This document shows, piece by piece, positions 1 through 11,229 of a DNA stretch of 64,000 nucleotides. The notes under the pieces are model-generated. The model was not told the DNA's origin. It saw only the letters and a list, made by a program, of their open reading frames with translations, and did not search any database. The position numbers were made by a program, and so were the translations under genes. The stretch comes from Diploptera punctata (taxonomy: Eukaryota > Arthropoda > Insecta > Blattodea > Blaberidae). Each line of letters opens with the position of its first letter. Positions within the stretch are counted from its first letter, which is position 1. The stretch is taken from assembly GCA_030220185.1 (NCBI GenBank), contig JASPKZ010000424.1:403501-467500 (forward strand), given 5' to 3'.

Positions 1-21
1 TAATGTTAGTCACTCCGATTT

Positions 22-37
22 CACACACACACACACA

Positions 38-80
<43 letters not shown>
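22..80. repeat. (CA)n then (TA)n microsatellite
   Basis: Uninterrupted CA repeats run to about 50, followed by TA repeats to 80. The TA tract resumes at 391 on the other side of a SINE, so the SINE appears to sit inside one (TA)n array. Confidence 0.95.
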
Positions 81-85
<5 letters not shown>

Positions 86-388
86 TATAATTCTGCCCGA
101 AGGCAGGTCCTTCCTGCAATCATAACATTTTCATGCTATGCTTGCAGCTTTACTAGGGAATTGTAGGTGTGGTAGCTTCCCGTAGCTTTCCACACCGGTG
201 AATGATGATGATAATGATAAGGATGATGATGATGGTCATATGATTTCGGGGACCGTTTGGGACTTGTCTTACAGGTGAGAAAAAAACCCGATAAAAACCT
301 CACCCAGAAAAACTGCCCCGACCGGGGATCGAACCCGGGCCCGTTGCGTGACAAGGCAGCACGCTACCTACCTCGAGACTACAGCGGT

Positions 389-390
<2 letters not shown>
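81..390 (-). mobile_element. SINE family S1, tail type a
   Basis: Read on the minus strand the element begins at the CCACCGCTGT head, has a tRNA-like region with a B-box (GGTTCGATCCC) and a CCCGGTCGGG arm, then a body with GTAAGACAA and ATCATCATC tracts. Its 3' block contains CTGCCTTCGGGCAGAATTA. Near-identical copies occur at about 22.3, 33.3, 34.7, 45.7 and 63.0 kb. This is a non-autonomous, Pol III-type retroposon with no protein. Confidence 0.85.

Positions 391-428
<38 letters not shown>
391..428. repeat. (TA)n microsatellite
   Basis: Pure TA dinucleotides directly after the SINE head. Confidence 0.95.
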
Positions 429-431
<3 letters not shown>

Positions 432-1228
432 CTATCTAGCGGAAGTCTCTTTAAGCGTTCGCGCATGCGCATAACTATTCTGTAGAACTTGGAAAAAATA
501 ATGAAGCAAATGCGACAATCTGCGTACGTTGATACATATGTATAGTCTCTCTGGTTTAACTTTACGAGAAATTTGTAGAATGTGACAACTGTATACTCAC
601 CTCTCTCACTTGCATCAGTGTTGTCGGAGTTTCTTCACCAGATGTTAATAGGTTGATGGGGGGAGAGGAAAACTGACAACAGGGTGGGTTCTTTCTTTTG
701 TATCTCGACTAAAGCGATCAACGATCTACCCTTGTATCTCCATATATCTCTGCCAAGATAAGCCAGCTCTACAATAGTAATTGTAAAAAAGTTATAAGTT
801 TCCTACCAAAACGTTTAAAATAGTACGAAATGTTAGTAAAGACGGAGAAGTGCATAGACCAACAGTGTTACGAGAACATGATATTCCAGAGACATATTTA
901 TACTTGTCATTTATAGACCTATTAAATTATAACTTGAAACTAATTCGTGAAGAATAAGTGTGCAAAATTTGAAGGAAATCCATTAAGAAACAATGGAATT
1001 ATTATTATTTTTTTTAAAAGTGCATCTGCTACTGTATAAATCCCCTTAACGCAGGTCTTTAATAAATGCTCAGCTTTACGTCGGATGGACTGAAAAGGCA
1101 AGACACTGCTATTCACATGTCAGTTGTGTTGTTTCATTGGCAGTGCGGGTCGGAGGAGGGACCGTCTTTTCACACCTAATGAGCAAAGTTTTAACAGGCT
1201 GCCTGAAAGCATAACAAATGTAACTTAC
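429..1228. other. No gene recognised
   Basis: AT-rich sequence without a recognised repeat or a convincing exon. If the minus-strand receptor-like gene continues here it should enter in phase 1. A donor-like GGTGAGT reads on the minus strand at about 601, but the sequence upstream of it does not stay open in the required phase. Confidence 0.4.
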
Positions 1229-1381
1229 CAATAGAAACACCAGGTAAAAAATTACTTTCTGCATTTGTATTGAGTACTGATGTTATCCATTTGATAGCTT
1301 CCAGTTTCACCACCTCCTTTTCAATTGGAGAACCGCAGTCAAACACTCCACTACCTCTTTCACTCAGTTGCATTATCACAC
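1229..1381 (-). CDS. Class C GPCR-like receptor, second coding exon (partial gene)
   Basis: This 153-bp block is open on the minus strand. It is bounded by an acceptor (TTGTGGCAG at 1382-1390) and a consensus donor (GTAAGTT at 1222-1228). It enters and leaves in phase 1, matching the phase-1 exit of the exon at 5468-5609. The peptide includes GVIMQLSERGSGVFDCG, VVKLEAIKWITSVLN and NFLPGVSIG. This order (GV/GG start, a cysteine, a KLEA-type helix, then LPG) resembles the start of the ANF-receptor ligand-binding fold in metabotropic-glutamate-type and other class C receptors. The family assignment is by pattern memory only. The exon lies beside a GAT/TAA-rich tract, and the downstream exons are not in the window. 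Another secreted or receptor protein with a similar fold is possible. Confidence 0.6.
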
Positions 1382-1449
1382 CTGCCACAAACAGAGATGC
1401 CATTTTCAACTTTAATAATAATGATGATGATGATGTTGATGATGATGAT

Positions 1450-1597
1450 AATAATAATAGCTCTATTTTACCTGGCAGAGACAAGACCTTAAGGGCTTGT
1501 CTGCCACTCAACCAGGTTTTAAAAAATACAAAAAAATAGTCTTACATCTAAATTACAATAAACATTACGATTACATGTTATATATACAGGGAGTTTA
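1450..1597 (+). repeat. REP-L interspersed repeat, first part (split by mariner 1)
   Basis: Begins with the near-palindromic block TTACCTGGCAG...CTCAACCAGG. A reverse-oriented copy at 49620-49912 plus 54400-54560 shows the same order of blocks, so the sequence continues at 2999 after a mariner insertion at a TA site. Confidence 0.7.
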
Positions 1598-2998
1598 CTG
1601 TACGACTTGGCCGGCGGTAGCGCGTGCAGGCGAGGCCCATGTGACCTTCACTGCATTTCCCCTCTCATTGACGCCCACATCCCACATCTGTCTTCACTCG
1701 TGTGGCAGTCTGACTTGTGTTCTAGGCCAGTTCACACGTGAATGAATTAAGAAGTGTTTAGTTTTGCTTGCAAGTATTTCAAAATGCCTACGTATACATT
1801 ACAACAAAGAATATTCATGTACGATTCGTATGTTATTACATCATCATGTAGGAAAATTGTAAGACGATTTCAAGCTAATTATCCAGGCGTGCGTGTTCCG
1901 AGTAGAGAGGCTGTTCGTTTGCTTGTCAATAAATTTAGGGAGACGGGATCAATTCTTGATAAGAGCCGTTCGTTTGTTTGTCAATAAATTTAGGGAGGCG
2001 GGATCAATTTTCGATAAGAAAAGAAACTAAAACGGCGTGTGCTTAAGGAGCAGAAACTAGAGGAAATCGGAGAAAGGTTAGAAAACTCACCTCAAAAATC
2101 TCTTAGGCGCCTTGCACAAGAAACCGACATTTCGAAAGCTTCAGCATGGAAAGCTACAAAACTTTTAAAGCTAAAACCATACAAGGTTACTGTTGTTCAG
2201 GAATTGCTACCACATGATAACCAGAGTCGGGTAAGTTTCTGTAAATGGGTTTTGAGGAATGTTAATGCTGGAACAATCGATCCAGATTAATAATTTTCTG
2301 TGACCAAGCATGGTTTCATTTACACAGTCATGTATCATCACAGAACAACCGATATTATGGTAAAGAAAACCTCAACTTCGTTCATGAAACGTCATTGCAC
2401 GATCAAAAAATCGGAGTATGGTGCACCATAAATGGTTACAGAATAATAGGGCCTATTTTTATGATGGTACCATAAATGCCGAAAGATACAGAAATAATAT
2501 ACTGGCACCATTTTGCGAACAGTTGACGGACACTGAATGTCGGCTGGATATTTCCAGCAGAAATCTGCCACTGCGCATACATCTGATCAGTCATTAGATT
2601 TTATTGCGGAAATTTTTGAGAATAGAATAATCAGTAGGAGGTTATGGCCCGCTCGGTCTCCTGATCTTACGTCATGCGATTTTTATTTATGGGGCAACTT
2701 GAAAAATAAAGTTTACAAAAATAACCCCCACACATTAGACGAATTAAAACAAAATATCAGGACAGAAATTAACGCTATTTCGGAAGCTGAACTAATGCGT
2801 TGAATGCAAATTTTTCTCAGCCGATGCTGTAGATGTATTGATGCAGAAGGACAGCATTTCCAACATCTCCTGTGATAAGGTACGTTTTTTTATTCTAAAA
2901 AATCGTTAATGTGATTTGAGTTTGCTGTAATATACGCGATTCGCCGGTAGTAAGTGCTGACCTCGCCTGCACGCGCTACCGCCGGCCAAGTCGTACAA
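1598..2998 (+). mobile_element. Mariner-superfamily transposon 1 (TIR-complete)
   Basis: Inverted repeats of 37 identical bases (1599-1635 and 2961-2997) enclose a degraded transposase. TA dinucleotides flank both ends (1596-1597 and 2999-3000). The total of 1401 bp is typical of the superfamily. The TIRs contain GGCCGGCGGTAGCGCGTGC. Confidence 0.9.
1784..2875 (+). pseudogene. Mariner-type transposase, degraded
   Basis: Encodes relics of a cut-and-paste transposase. An N-terminal HTH opens with MPTYTLQQRIFMYDSY. The middle has KASAWKATKLLKLKPYKVTV. The C-terminal catalytic end has WPARSPDLTSCDFYLWG and finishes with HFQHLL. It is broken by stops and frameshifts around 1987, 2290 and 2400-2530. 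Part of the HTH exit (the AATTTAGGGAG-RCGGGATCAAT motif) is locally duplicated near 1930-2010. The second catalytic aspartate is replaced by lysine (QQKSATAH). The nearest relative in the window is the transposase of mariner 2 at 3769. Non-functional. Confidence 0.85.
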
Positions 2999-3360
2999 TA
3001 AAATCAATGTGCAATACAATTATTATTTATAATGTATTTTGATTTACTCTAGATTTAACGAATTAAATATAATATGTACAAGATATAAAAAAAACGAGAA
3101 GAAAGTATTAATGACATAGTATACATTTTAATAAATAAAGAAAATTAATTATTAAACAACAGGTAACTGTATAAGCGTGGCTTAAAAGTGCCAAGTGTGC
3201 GGCAACCCCTGATATCTTGGGGAAGAAAATTTCAGGAGCGGGCAGAGGCTAATGTGAAGGAAGTAGAATAAGAGGAAGTGCTATGAAGAGTGATTGTTAG
3301 CAGACTGTTATCTTGTGACCTAGTGTCAATATTGTTCCAGTTGTAATGTAAACAAACCAG
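2999..3360 (+). repeat. REP-L interspersed repeat, second part
   Basis: Contains ATATGTACAAGATAT, then AAGTGCCAAGTGTGCGGCAA and AGAATAAGAGGAAGTGCTAT. The reverse complement of 49620-49912 matches these blocks in the same order. No coding potential seen. Confidence 0.7.
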
Positions 3361-3384
3361 ATACGGCTGGTATATGGCTGCATT

Positions 3385-3516
3385 AAAGATGATTTGAGAG
3401 AGGTAAATTATACAGAGAATGATTGGAAAATATTAGCTGAGTATAGGGATGTATGTAGAGTTTACGCCAAAGTGGTCTGAAGCTCTAGGTTTGATACTGC
3501 TAGTGAGTTAGTTAAA
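3385..3516 (+). mobile_element. LINE-A 3' end fragment
   Basis: Matches the last 130 bp of LINE-A (compare 53570-53696): GATTTGAGAGAGGTAAATTA, then a TGATTGGAAA...TTAGCTGA block and a 3' end resembling CCAGTGAGTTAGTTA. Heavily 5'-truncated. Confidence 0.75.
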
Positions 3517-3543
3517 TCATAGGCCTACATATAGAAAGTTAGA

Positions 3544-4983
3544 CAGAGAGGATCTCCCGACCTATGGCCGGGCTAGCGGGAAAAGCGCATGCGGCCGCTG
3601 AGTTCTCACTCCGCGTCACGCGGCATAGCAACTGCACACCTCACTGTGCGTCATAAACGCGCGGAGATATTAAAATTTAAGCGCCTGGTAAGGCAGTTTT
3701 GTTACATGCTTGTAAGGTGAACCACGCGTTGTGTATTCTATTGTTAGTGGTCTTATTTCATAGTTATTATGTCTCGATCTGTCTTTACAGTACAGCATAG
3801 GGTATTTATGTACGATAATTATGTGACAATAGAGTCTTGCAGAGAAGTCGTTAAAAGATTTCTAACACAATTTCCATATGTAAATCATCCAAATAGAGAT
3901 ACTGTTCGACGACTTGTGAACAAATTTAGAGAAACGGGTTCTGTGCTCCATAAGAAACCAAAGATAACAAAATGTGTGCTTAGTGAGGAAAAATTAGACG
4001 AAATATGATAAAGATTAGAAAATACGCCAAAACAGTCCCTAAGACGACGCACAAGAAAACTGGTGTTTCGAAGACGTCAGCATTGCGAGCTACGGAAGCT
4101 TTTATGTTTTAAACCATATAGAATAACTGTAATGTATGAACTTTAGCCGCGTGATCCTGAACATGCGGTTACGCTTTTGTAATTGGATGTTGCAGAACGT
4201 TAATATTGGAATAATTGATCCGTGTTTAATATGGTTCTCAGGCGAAGCCTGGTTCCACTTAAATGGGTATGTGTCATCGCAGAATAACAGGTATTGGAGC
4301 CAGAAAACCCCCCATCGCATACATGAAATTCCTCTATATGACAAACGGATAGGAGTGTGGTGTTGCAGTGAATGGTTACAGAATTATATGACCATTTTTT
4401 TAAATAACACAATTAATACACAAAGATTCAGAGAAGACATACTGAAATAATTTTTCGAAGAACTGACTAATAGTGACTGTTAAAATTGATATTTGCTGCA
4501 AGACTCTGCAACTGCACATTCTGCTGAAGACTCGTTAAAATTAATTACTGAAATTGTTTAAGATCGGGTTATTAGTACGGACTTGTGGCTATCACGGTCT
4601 CCAGATTTAACTGAATGCGATTTTCATTTGTGGAGGTACTTAAAAAATAAAGTGTATGCAAGAAATCCCCACACATTAGATGATCTGAAAGACTGTATCA
4701 GAACAGAAGTAAAATCAGTAACAGAGCAGCAACTAAAGCGTGTGAATGAGGGTTTCCTAGCAAGGTGCCGAAAATGTGTGGAAGTAGGAGGAGAACATTT
4801 TCAACATCTCCTGTCATAAGGTACGTAACTTATTTTCGCTATTTTCATGGTCATGCACAGACCAAGCGAAAGAAGTAGGAAAAGAGCCGTGCAGTTGCTC
4901 TGCCGCGTGACGCGGAGTGAGGACTCAGCGGCCGCATACGCTTTTTCCCGCTGGCCCGGCCGTAGTTCGGGAGATCCACTCTG
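3544..4983 (+). mobile_element. Mariner-superfamily transposon 2 with long TIRs
   Basis: Inverted repeats of about 90 bp (3544-3633 and 4895-4983) share CAGAG-GGATCTCCCGA, GCGGCCGCTGAGT and CTCCGCGTCACGCGGCA with a few mismatches. The right flank is TA; the left flank is GA, probably a mutated TA. Length about 1440 bp. Same orientation as mariner 1, 545 bp away, and in the same host intron. Confidence 0.88.
3769..4819 (+). pseudogene. Mariner-type transposase, degraded
   Basis: The N-terminal HTH is intact to about residue 79 (MSRSVFTVQHRVFMYDNYV, VNKFRETGSVLHKK). Stops and frameshifts follow at about 4006-4140 and again at 4448-4560. The C-terminus is recognisable as SRSPDLTECDFHLWRYLKN and GGEHFQHLLS. 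It is clearly homologous to the transposase in mariner 1 although the TIRs are unrelated. Not functional. Confidence 0.85.
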
Positions 4984-5218
4984 TACTTTAAATAATTTAT
5001 CATGCAAAAATAATCAATATTCGCTGACTTTAGTATTTTTCTTAAATGAAAATATTATATATTATTTCGAAATAAAATGATGTTTAGATATTAATTTAAA
5101 AAAATACTGGATAACCTTTTGATTGTCAGAAATAGGTCATTTATAGACAGATTTTTTGAAGTTATAATTAAATGTTAACATTCGATATAATGGATAAATT
5201 ATCAATTTACAAAGAAAA

Positions 5219-5452
5219 ATTACCGCCTGAACCGGGATTCGAACCCGAATTTCTGGTTATGTACTCCAGCGTACTATCCATTACACTAATCCAGGCACCC
5301 GGTGCCTTTGTACTCCAGCGTGCTAAGCTTATACTAATCCAGGCTCCCAGTGCAAACGTCAAATTTTCTTTCCTGCACACAGGAGCCCTGATTAATGTAA
5401 TGGATAGCACGCTGGCATATAAAGCCAGAAATTCGGGTTCGAAGTGCAAATA
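5219..5452 (-). repeat. tRNA-like SINE unit S5, inverted pair
   Basis: On the minus strand 5221-5290 folds like a tRNA: a 7-bp acceptor stem (GCCTGGA with TTCAGGC) and a perfect T-arm, CGGGTTCGAATCCCG. A second partial unit follows to 5350. A plus-strand unit at 5385-5452 has a clean anticodon stem-loop, CTGGCATATAAAGCCAG. The copy number in the window (33.9, 38.7 and 39.8 kb) points to a SINE rather than functional tRNA genes. Confidence 0.65.
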
Positions 5453-5467
5453 AACTCTGCAACTTAC

Positions 5468-5609
5468 CTATAATTGTATTCGCTTCTTGATGAATTGAAA
5501 TCTCCTGAATGCAGCCTCCTATATGGAACACCAGCATGACAGTAGCGAGCGTTACAACGTTGAACACACGGTGCCATAGTTTCAAGTGTCCCATCTCCGA
5601 CACGTAACA
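5468..5609 (-). CDS. Class C GPCR-like receptor, first coding exon with signal peptide
   Basis: The exon lies between an acceptor (GGCTTTGCAG at 5610-5619) and a donor (GTAAGTT at 5461-5467) on the minus strand. I choose the ATG at 5594 because MGHLKLWHR is followed by the hydrophobic run VFNVVTLATVMLVFHIGG, a good secretory signal. The remainder, CIQEISIHQEANTIIG, ends in phase 1 and joins the exon at 1229-1381 to read ANTIIGVIMQLSERG. The 15 bases before the ATG would be 5'UTR, so a non-coding upstream exon is expected. The intron to the next exon is 4086 bp. Nothing here shows regulation. The protein would enter the secretory pathway; the receptor identity is inferred. Confidence 0.62.
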
Positions 5610-5663
5610 CTGCAAAGCCAAATTAATAAATTAGCAATTTTATAAAAAAGCATGACAAAAAAT

Positions 5664-6132
5664 TATCATAAGTAATGCCACGAGTGATTTCCAAATTATC
5701 GATAAATTCACGACTCGCGAAGTGAGAAATGTGAGGTTATGTTCATTCACTGCTGCTTGATCATATTATTTATTGCCAAATAAGATCGCAATATTGTAAG
5801 AGTGCACCCAAGTGGAGAAATAATGAAACACATCAAACTATATATCATAATCAACATTACGGGTTATTCATTTATTTTTTTAGTAAACAACTCAGTAAAA
5901 TCAAGGAATATTTTCATTACTTGCTATATTCAATGTATTTGTTGGAGAAAAACAATGCTTTTGACCTGTTCAGAACATTAAAAAGGAGGAGCTTTCTTTA
6001 TCATAAAAGCAGGAGCTGATAAAGATAAATCGATAAAGAGCGAGGTGAAACACGACTGTCATTGGTTGTAAAACAACATTCATTGAAACGTGATTGGTCA
6101 TTGACTAGCATTTGTGGCATGAGTTAAATAGT
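5664..6132 (+). repeat. HP repeat, copy R1 (partial)
   Basis: Starts ATAAGTAATGCCACGAGTGA, runs through CAATATTGTAAGAGTGCACC and GGAGGAGCTTTCTTTATCA, and ends at GCATGAGTTAAATAGTC. Six further copies lie between 6.9 and 15.8 kb and at 56.5 kb. Non-coding. Confidence 0.85.
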
Positions 6133-6954
6133 CACTAAGAGTGTGCAGTATATAAATTATTTTATTTCAGGTGTAAAGTAAAACATGACACTATGTGGCT
6201 GCTGTATTAGTAAATGTAATTGTAATTAAGTCCATTCCACACAGAAAACTTTGAATCAAAGAACACTTAAAATATATTAAATATGCGGAAGGGATATCCT
6301 GTTATGCTAAATATATTTTTCAGGCAGAACTTCGCATGTTATAGGCCCTAAATTGACAACGCCCTCACAATACTGCACCTATCACAAAAAGAAATACTGG
6401 AAGAAATTGAAATCTTAAAAGAAACCAACAATAACCTTGTCGCTCGTGATTCTGCCTAATGAAAAACTCAACCTCTCATTGGATTTGGAGTGACTATTTA
6501 GCGAATAATACATCAGAAGCTAAAAAGAATTATAATGTTTAATATTTACCAAATGTGAAGTTATGTATTCCGATCTTATTTCCGGGCGATTTCTAAGCCG
6601 GCTGTATAGTTATAAATAACATATCTTTACTGTTAAATCTCTTTGGGCTTAGGAAAAATCAATAACAGATAATTGTATGAGAAATAACTATTAACAACAA
6701 TGCAGATTTTTATACAACATTTAATATTTTTTACAGCAACATAACAAACTTTTTTATGGTAATTTTTTAAAATATTTTCTTTTGGCATTTCTTGCAGTAC
6801 CATATCGATCGTACATTGTTGAATCGATATCCTTGTCAAAGAATTTAATTTGCGGAGATATATCTCATTACAAACAGGAAGAGGAAAATTTATCAACAGG
6901 AAGAGGCAATTATATCAACAGGAAGAAGCAAAATTATCGGTCTGTGAGATAAAT
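6133..6954. other. No gene recognised
   Basis: AT-rich, with no coding signal or clear repeat apart from a faint HP-like piece near 6440-6500. Confidence 0.4.
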
Positions 6955-7167
6955 AGTCATAAGTAATTTCACGAGTGTTTTCCAAATTATCGATAAATTC
7001 ACGAGTCACTTACGAGTCACGAAGTGACTCTGGTTAATTTATTTAGAAGATTTTGAAATCAAGAGTGGAATTTGTTAGGACTATTTAACGAATAAAATTA
7101 AGCTGTTTACTCAAAAATCATTATTTAAACATAGTTACCGATATTTAAAAATATTTATATATTTAAT
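6955..7167 (+). repeat. HP repeat R2, left part (split by LINE-C)
   Basis: HP start and TATTTAACGAATAAAATTAA block. It is interrupted exactly at ATATATTTAAT (7157-7167), which is duplicated at 9513-9523 beyond the LINE. Confidence 0.85.
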
Positions 7168-9512
7168 ATAGAATTGAAAATTGTAAAATAGAACAATCCA
7201 TAGGAACTTTTGGAGAACAGACATGCAATAATAATAGAATAAGACTAATAGATTTCCTCACCTACACAAATTGAAAGTCATGAATACATTTTTCTATCAC
7301 AAAGATAGTCATAAATTTACATGATAGGCCAGCGGTTTGAAATCATTGACTGAATATGCAATTTGCAATAAAAAATTAGCTAACCTTGTACTAGAGACAA
7401 GAGTTTACAGAGACCCTGAAATTGAAACTGACCATTATCTACTAGTTTGCCCAGTAAGATTAAAACCTCGTTGGTATAAAAAGAAACAAAAAATAAACCG
7501 GAAGGAAGAATTCTCATTTAAAGTTAATTTACTTAAAGGTACTAGCATAAAATGGCTTTATCAAAGAAAATTAGACAATCTAATAGAAACAACACCTTTA
7601 GGCACTGATGTAGAAGAAGAAAGGAAACATATAAAAACAATTTTAAAACAAGCAGCTAATGAAAGTCTTGGCAAAAAACGAAAATGGCAACGAGCTAAAG
7701 GCCTAAGAAACTTTGATGATGAAATTAAAAAGATTATACAAGAAAAACAGATGGCATATATAAAATCCATTAGTACAAGAAAATATGAAGATAAAATAGA
7801 ATACCACAGAAAAAGAGCCATTGCCAAACGTGAAATCCGCAAGCACCACAGGAAAAGTTGGGAACAATTTGTACCCTTCTTGGAGAATGATGTAACAAAG
7901 CCACTACCATCAATATATAAAATTTTGAAAAATTTAAATAGTGAAAACAAAGATATTGCTAGAATAAATATAATTCCTCATGATAAATGGATTAATTATT
8001 ATCAAAATTTATGAACAAACAACTGTTCCTCTTTACAGATACAAGAGCCAGATAATTTACAAAGAGACTTTATTCCTTAGAAGAACTTCAAATAGATTTA
8101 AAAAATATAAAGAGTAACAAAGCACCTGGTGAAGATGAAATACCCACTGATCTATTTAAACATTCCAGTCAACTATTTCTCAAAATATATTTAAACTTCT
8201 TGAATATCATATGGCAAGGAGAAAATCCACCTCAAGATTGGTCAAAATCATTAGTAATTCCAATATTTAAAAAAGGAGATAAGACCATCTGTGATAATTA
8301 CTGAGGGATCAGCTTACAAAATTTATTCCACTATTATTAAGAATAAATTATATAAATATTATGAAGATATACTTGGAGAAGAACAAAATGGCTTCCGGAA
8401 GGGTAGATCATGCTCTGATGGATATTTCGCAATGCAAATTTTGATTGAGAAACATCGTGAATTTAATATAGAAACACACTTGGCATTTATTGACTTTAAA
8501 AAAGCCTTTGATAAAGTGAACAGAAGTCTGTTATTTGAAATTTTGACGAAAGATCAGATCCCAAAGCAGATCATATATAATATTTATAACATTTATAAGT
8601 CAACTCTCATTGCAATAAAAATAAAAGAAAAAATAACTCAGTGGAAAGAAATAAACTCAGGAGTCAGACAAGGTTGTGGCCTCTCCCCTTTACTTTTTAA
8701 CATATATATGAATGCCATTGTAAAACACTTTAGATAAACAAAACATGGAAGTATCACTATCAATAGAAATTTAAAATTATATATAATAATGTTTGCAGAT
8801 GATCTTGTTTTACTAGCAACATCTGAAGATGATCTACAATGGTCAGTACATAATTTAAATTTGATAGCCCAGAAATATTCAATGGAAATATCTACCAATA
8901 AAACTAAAATAAAGGTATTTTGTGGAAAATCCCCAATTTCAAGCAAAATTTGTATAATAACAAAATTTTAGAGAGAGTTAATGAGTTTACTTATTTAGGA
9001 TATAAACTCTCTTTTGTTGAAAATTTGGATTTATCAGAGAAAATTGTGAAATTCAACAAATCAATGGGAATCATTAATAGAGTTTTAAAACCTGCATTAG
9101 TGCAAAAATCAACTCGTACTCGTATTTATCAAATAATGGCTCGACCAGCCCTATGTTATGGGAGTGAAGCGTGGACTATAAGGACGAGAGATGAAAGCAG
9201 ACTAACAGCTTGTGAGATGAAATTTATGCGCCGAACAGCTGGCTACACCAAATGGGATCGAAAGAAAAATGTAGAAATCCTTCAAGAACTTAATGTGTCA
9301 CCAATACTGGACTACATCTCCAGATATCAGCTAAACTGGAAGGAACATGTCTCAAGAATGGCTAGATCCAGGATCCCCAAGGCAATAATGAACTACTGTC
9401 CAAATGGGAAACGGTCACTTGGTCGACCTATGAAAATATGGCACGAAAACCGCTTTCTCAGGCCGTAACAGTTCTTCTAGGACTAATACCTGGCAGGATG
9501 ATGATGATGATG
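7168..9512 (+). mobile_element. LINE-C non-LTR retrotransposon, 5'-truncated
   Basis: A 2.35-kb copy flanked by an 11-bp target-site duplication (7157-7167 and 9513-9523). It starts inside the endonuclease domain and ends in a GATGATGAT tail. Its own reverse transcriptase reading frame is broken. Confidence 0.92.
7170..9466 (+). pseudogene. LINE-C endonuclease/reverse transcriptase, frameshifted
   Basis: Target-primed reverse transcription enzyme of a retrotransposon. The C-terminal part of an APE-type endonuclease comes first (SLTEYAICNKKLA, then TDHYLLVCPV, the SDH-like motif). RT blocks follow: SNKAPGEDEIPTDL, IPIFKKGDKTICDNY, GFRKGRSCSDGYFAMQ, LAFIDFKKAFDKVN, SGVRQGCGLSPLLFNIYMN and the FADD catalytic box (MFADDLVLLAT). 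A long tail follows with NEFTYLGYKL and SRMARSRIPKAIM. Frameshifts or stops occur near 8014-8077, 8305, 8735 and 8971. Relatives at 42.2 and 63.4 kb share the KSPI and FTYLG region. Confidence 0.9.
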
Positions 9513-10022
9513 ATATATTTAATGTAAACGGCGATGTTCGAAAACAAATCATAAATGTGTGGTTATGTTTCATTTGTTCCTCCACTGGAACATGATCATA
9601 TTATTTATTGTCAAACGGGATCGCAATATTGTAAGAATGCGCCCTAGTGGAGAAAAATGAAACACACCAAACTGTATATTATAACCAACATTATAGGTTA
9701 TTAATTTATTTTTTTAGTAAACAAATCAGTAAAATCATTTAAAAAACACTATTATTCAACACACAATTATCAAATATGTAGTTCGAAGGAATCTGTTCAT
9801 TATTTGGTATATTCAATGTATTTGTTGGAGAGTCAGTCACTGCAAAATAATTCTTTGACCTGTTCAGAATATTAAAAAGGAGGAACTTTTTTTTATCACA
9901 AAAGCAGGAGGGGGTAAAGATAACTCGGTAAAGAGTGAGGTGAAACACGACTGCTTATTGGTTGTAAAACAAAATTAATTGAAACGTGATTGGTCATTGA
10001 CTCCTATTTGGGGCATGAGTTA
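9513..10022 (+). repeat. HP repeat R2, right part
   Basis: Resumes at ATATATTTAATGTAAACGGC and runs to GGGGCATGAGTTAAAT, in register with the other HP copies. Confidence 0.85.
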
Positions 10023-10329
10023 AATCCATTAAAACTTTTTTTTCAAAAGGATTTTAAGAGCTGTGTTTCATTTTATAGTGGAAAGTTATTTTTCATAGCA
10101 TTAATATATGAAATTGTTAGGCATTATATTAGTCATTGTACATTTGAAATTAATTCTGAATTTATCAATTCTGCACTGTGATAAACGGATTCATCCATCA
10201 AACAATCCCTAGTAGAGAGAGAAAGTTTATTTTGGCATCATGTCATGTGACCAAAGACAAGGTTAATGAAATAACTTCTCCCAGCTCTAACCGTCTTCTG
10301 TGAGATTGTGTATTCTAATAGTCATATTG
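10023..10329. other. No gene recognised
   Basis: AT-rich sequence with no coding signal. Confidence 0.4.
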
Positions 10330-10469
10330 AATATGTAGTTTATGCTACTTGTAAAATAATTATATTTTTTTCTTTCAAAAGTAGTAACTAAAGTGTACTT
10401 GTTTATTACAAATTTTGGTAGGAGAATCTCTTTTATTTGCAATCTGCGGCTCTCCATCTGATTAAACTA
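10330..10469 (+). repeat. Direct-repeat partner of 11518-11655
   Basis: Shares AGTAGTAACTAAAGTGTACT and the following TTTTGGTAG-AGAATCTC block with 11518-11655. The two copies bracket LINE fragments. Confidence 0.65.
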
Positions 10470-11166
10470 AAAGACTCTCTGGCACTATCAAAACATCTAG
10501 GTTCATGGCCGCGCGGAAATAAACTACATCCCTATCCCGAGATAATGTTTTACAATAATTAATTGTATAATCTACTTCCTAAAATCACGGTTAATGTTAT
10601 TCTCCCACTTCATTCTTGGTCCATCAATTGAACGTTTTCCCTCTGGTTTTTCTACAAGAAGCTTCCATGTTCCCCTTTCACTCCCCATTCGTGCCATATG
10701 TGCCCATCGCAGTCTACGAGACTTAACTCTTCTTATTATATACGGTTTCATATAAAGATCATGTAGATCAGTGTTATGTTGTCTTCTCGATTCACCCCTC
10801 TATATATCTCTCTTTGGCCCAAAAATGTTCATGAGAACAAATTCTCAAATAGGTCTACTCCATCTTTTCTCCTTCCTTAAAGTAAGAGTCCATGTTTCGC
10901 ATCCATATAATATAACTGGGAGAATAACAGTTTTATAAATTTCAGTTTAACTTTTTTCAGGGAAGTTAGGACAACAAGAGTCTCTGTAATACATAAGATC
11001 ATACATTTCCATAATTGAGCCTACGTTTAATTTCTTTCTGCATCTCATTCCTATTTGTAACTATTGTTCCTAGATATTTGAATTCAGCCACTTCTTCAAA
11101 ATTGTCCTCATTTGTCATTAGCTGTCCATTTCCATTACATAATGTATTTCTATGTGTAGACATGTG
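10470..11166 (-). mobile_element. LINE-A 3' fragment
   Basis: On the minus strand this matches the LINE-A C-terminal coding region and 3' end, from the region encoding the KYLGTIITNRNEMHK equivalent to the terminal GCCATGAACCTA...CCAGAGAG. Multiple frame breaks. No intact protein. Confidence 0.88.
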
Positions 11167-11229
11167 AAATGAAGATCTTAATAACTATTCAGAGTAAAAC
11201 ATTATTTGATAGCATACACAATATAGAAA

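Noticed and set aside
601..720. Third exon of the receptor-like gene (minus-strand donor at about 601)
   Set aside because: The required phase hits a stop soon after the possible acceptor.
1270..1539. Plus-strand open frame over the receptor-like exon
   Set aside because: Shadow of the minus-strand exon plus a GAT repeat (poly-Asp).
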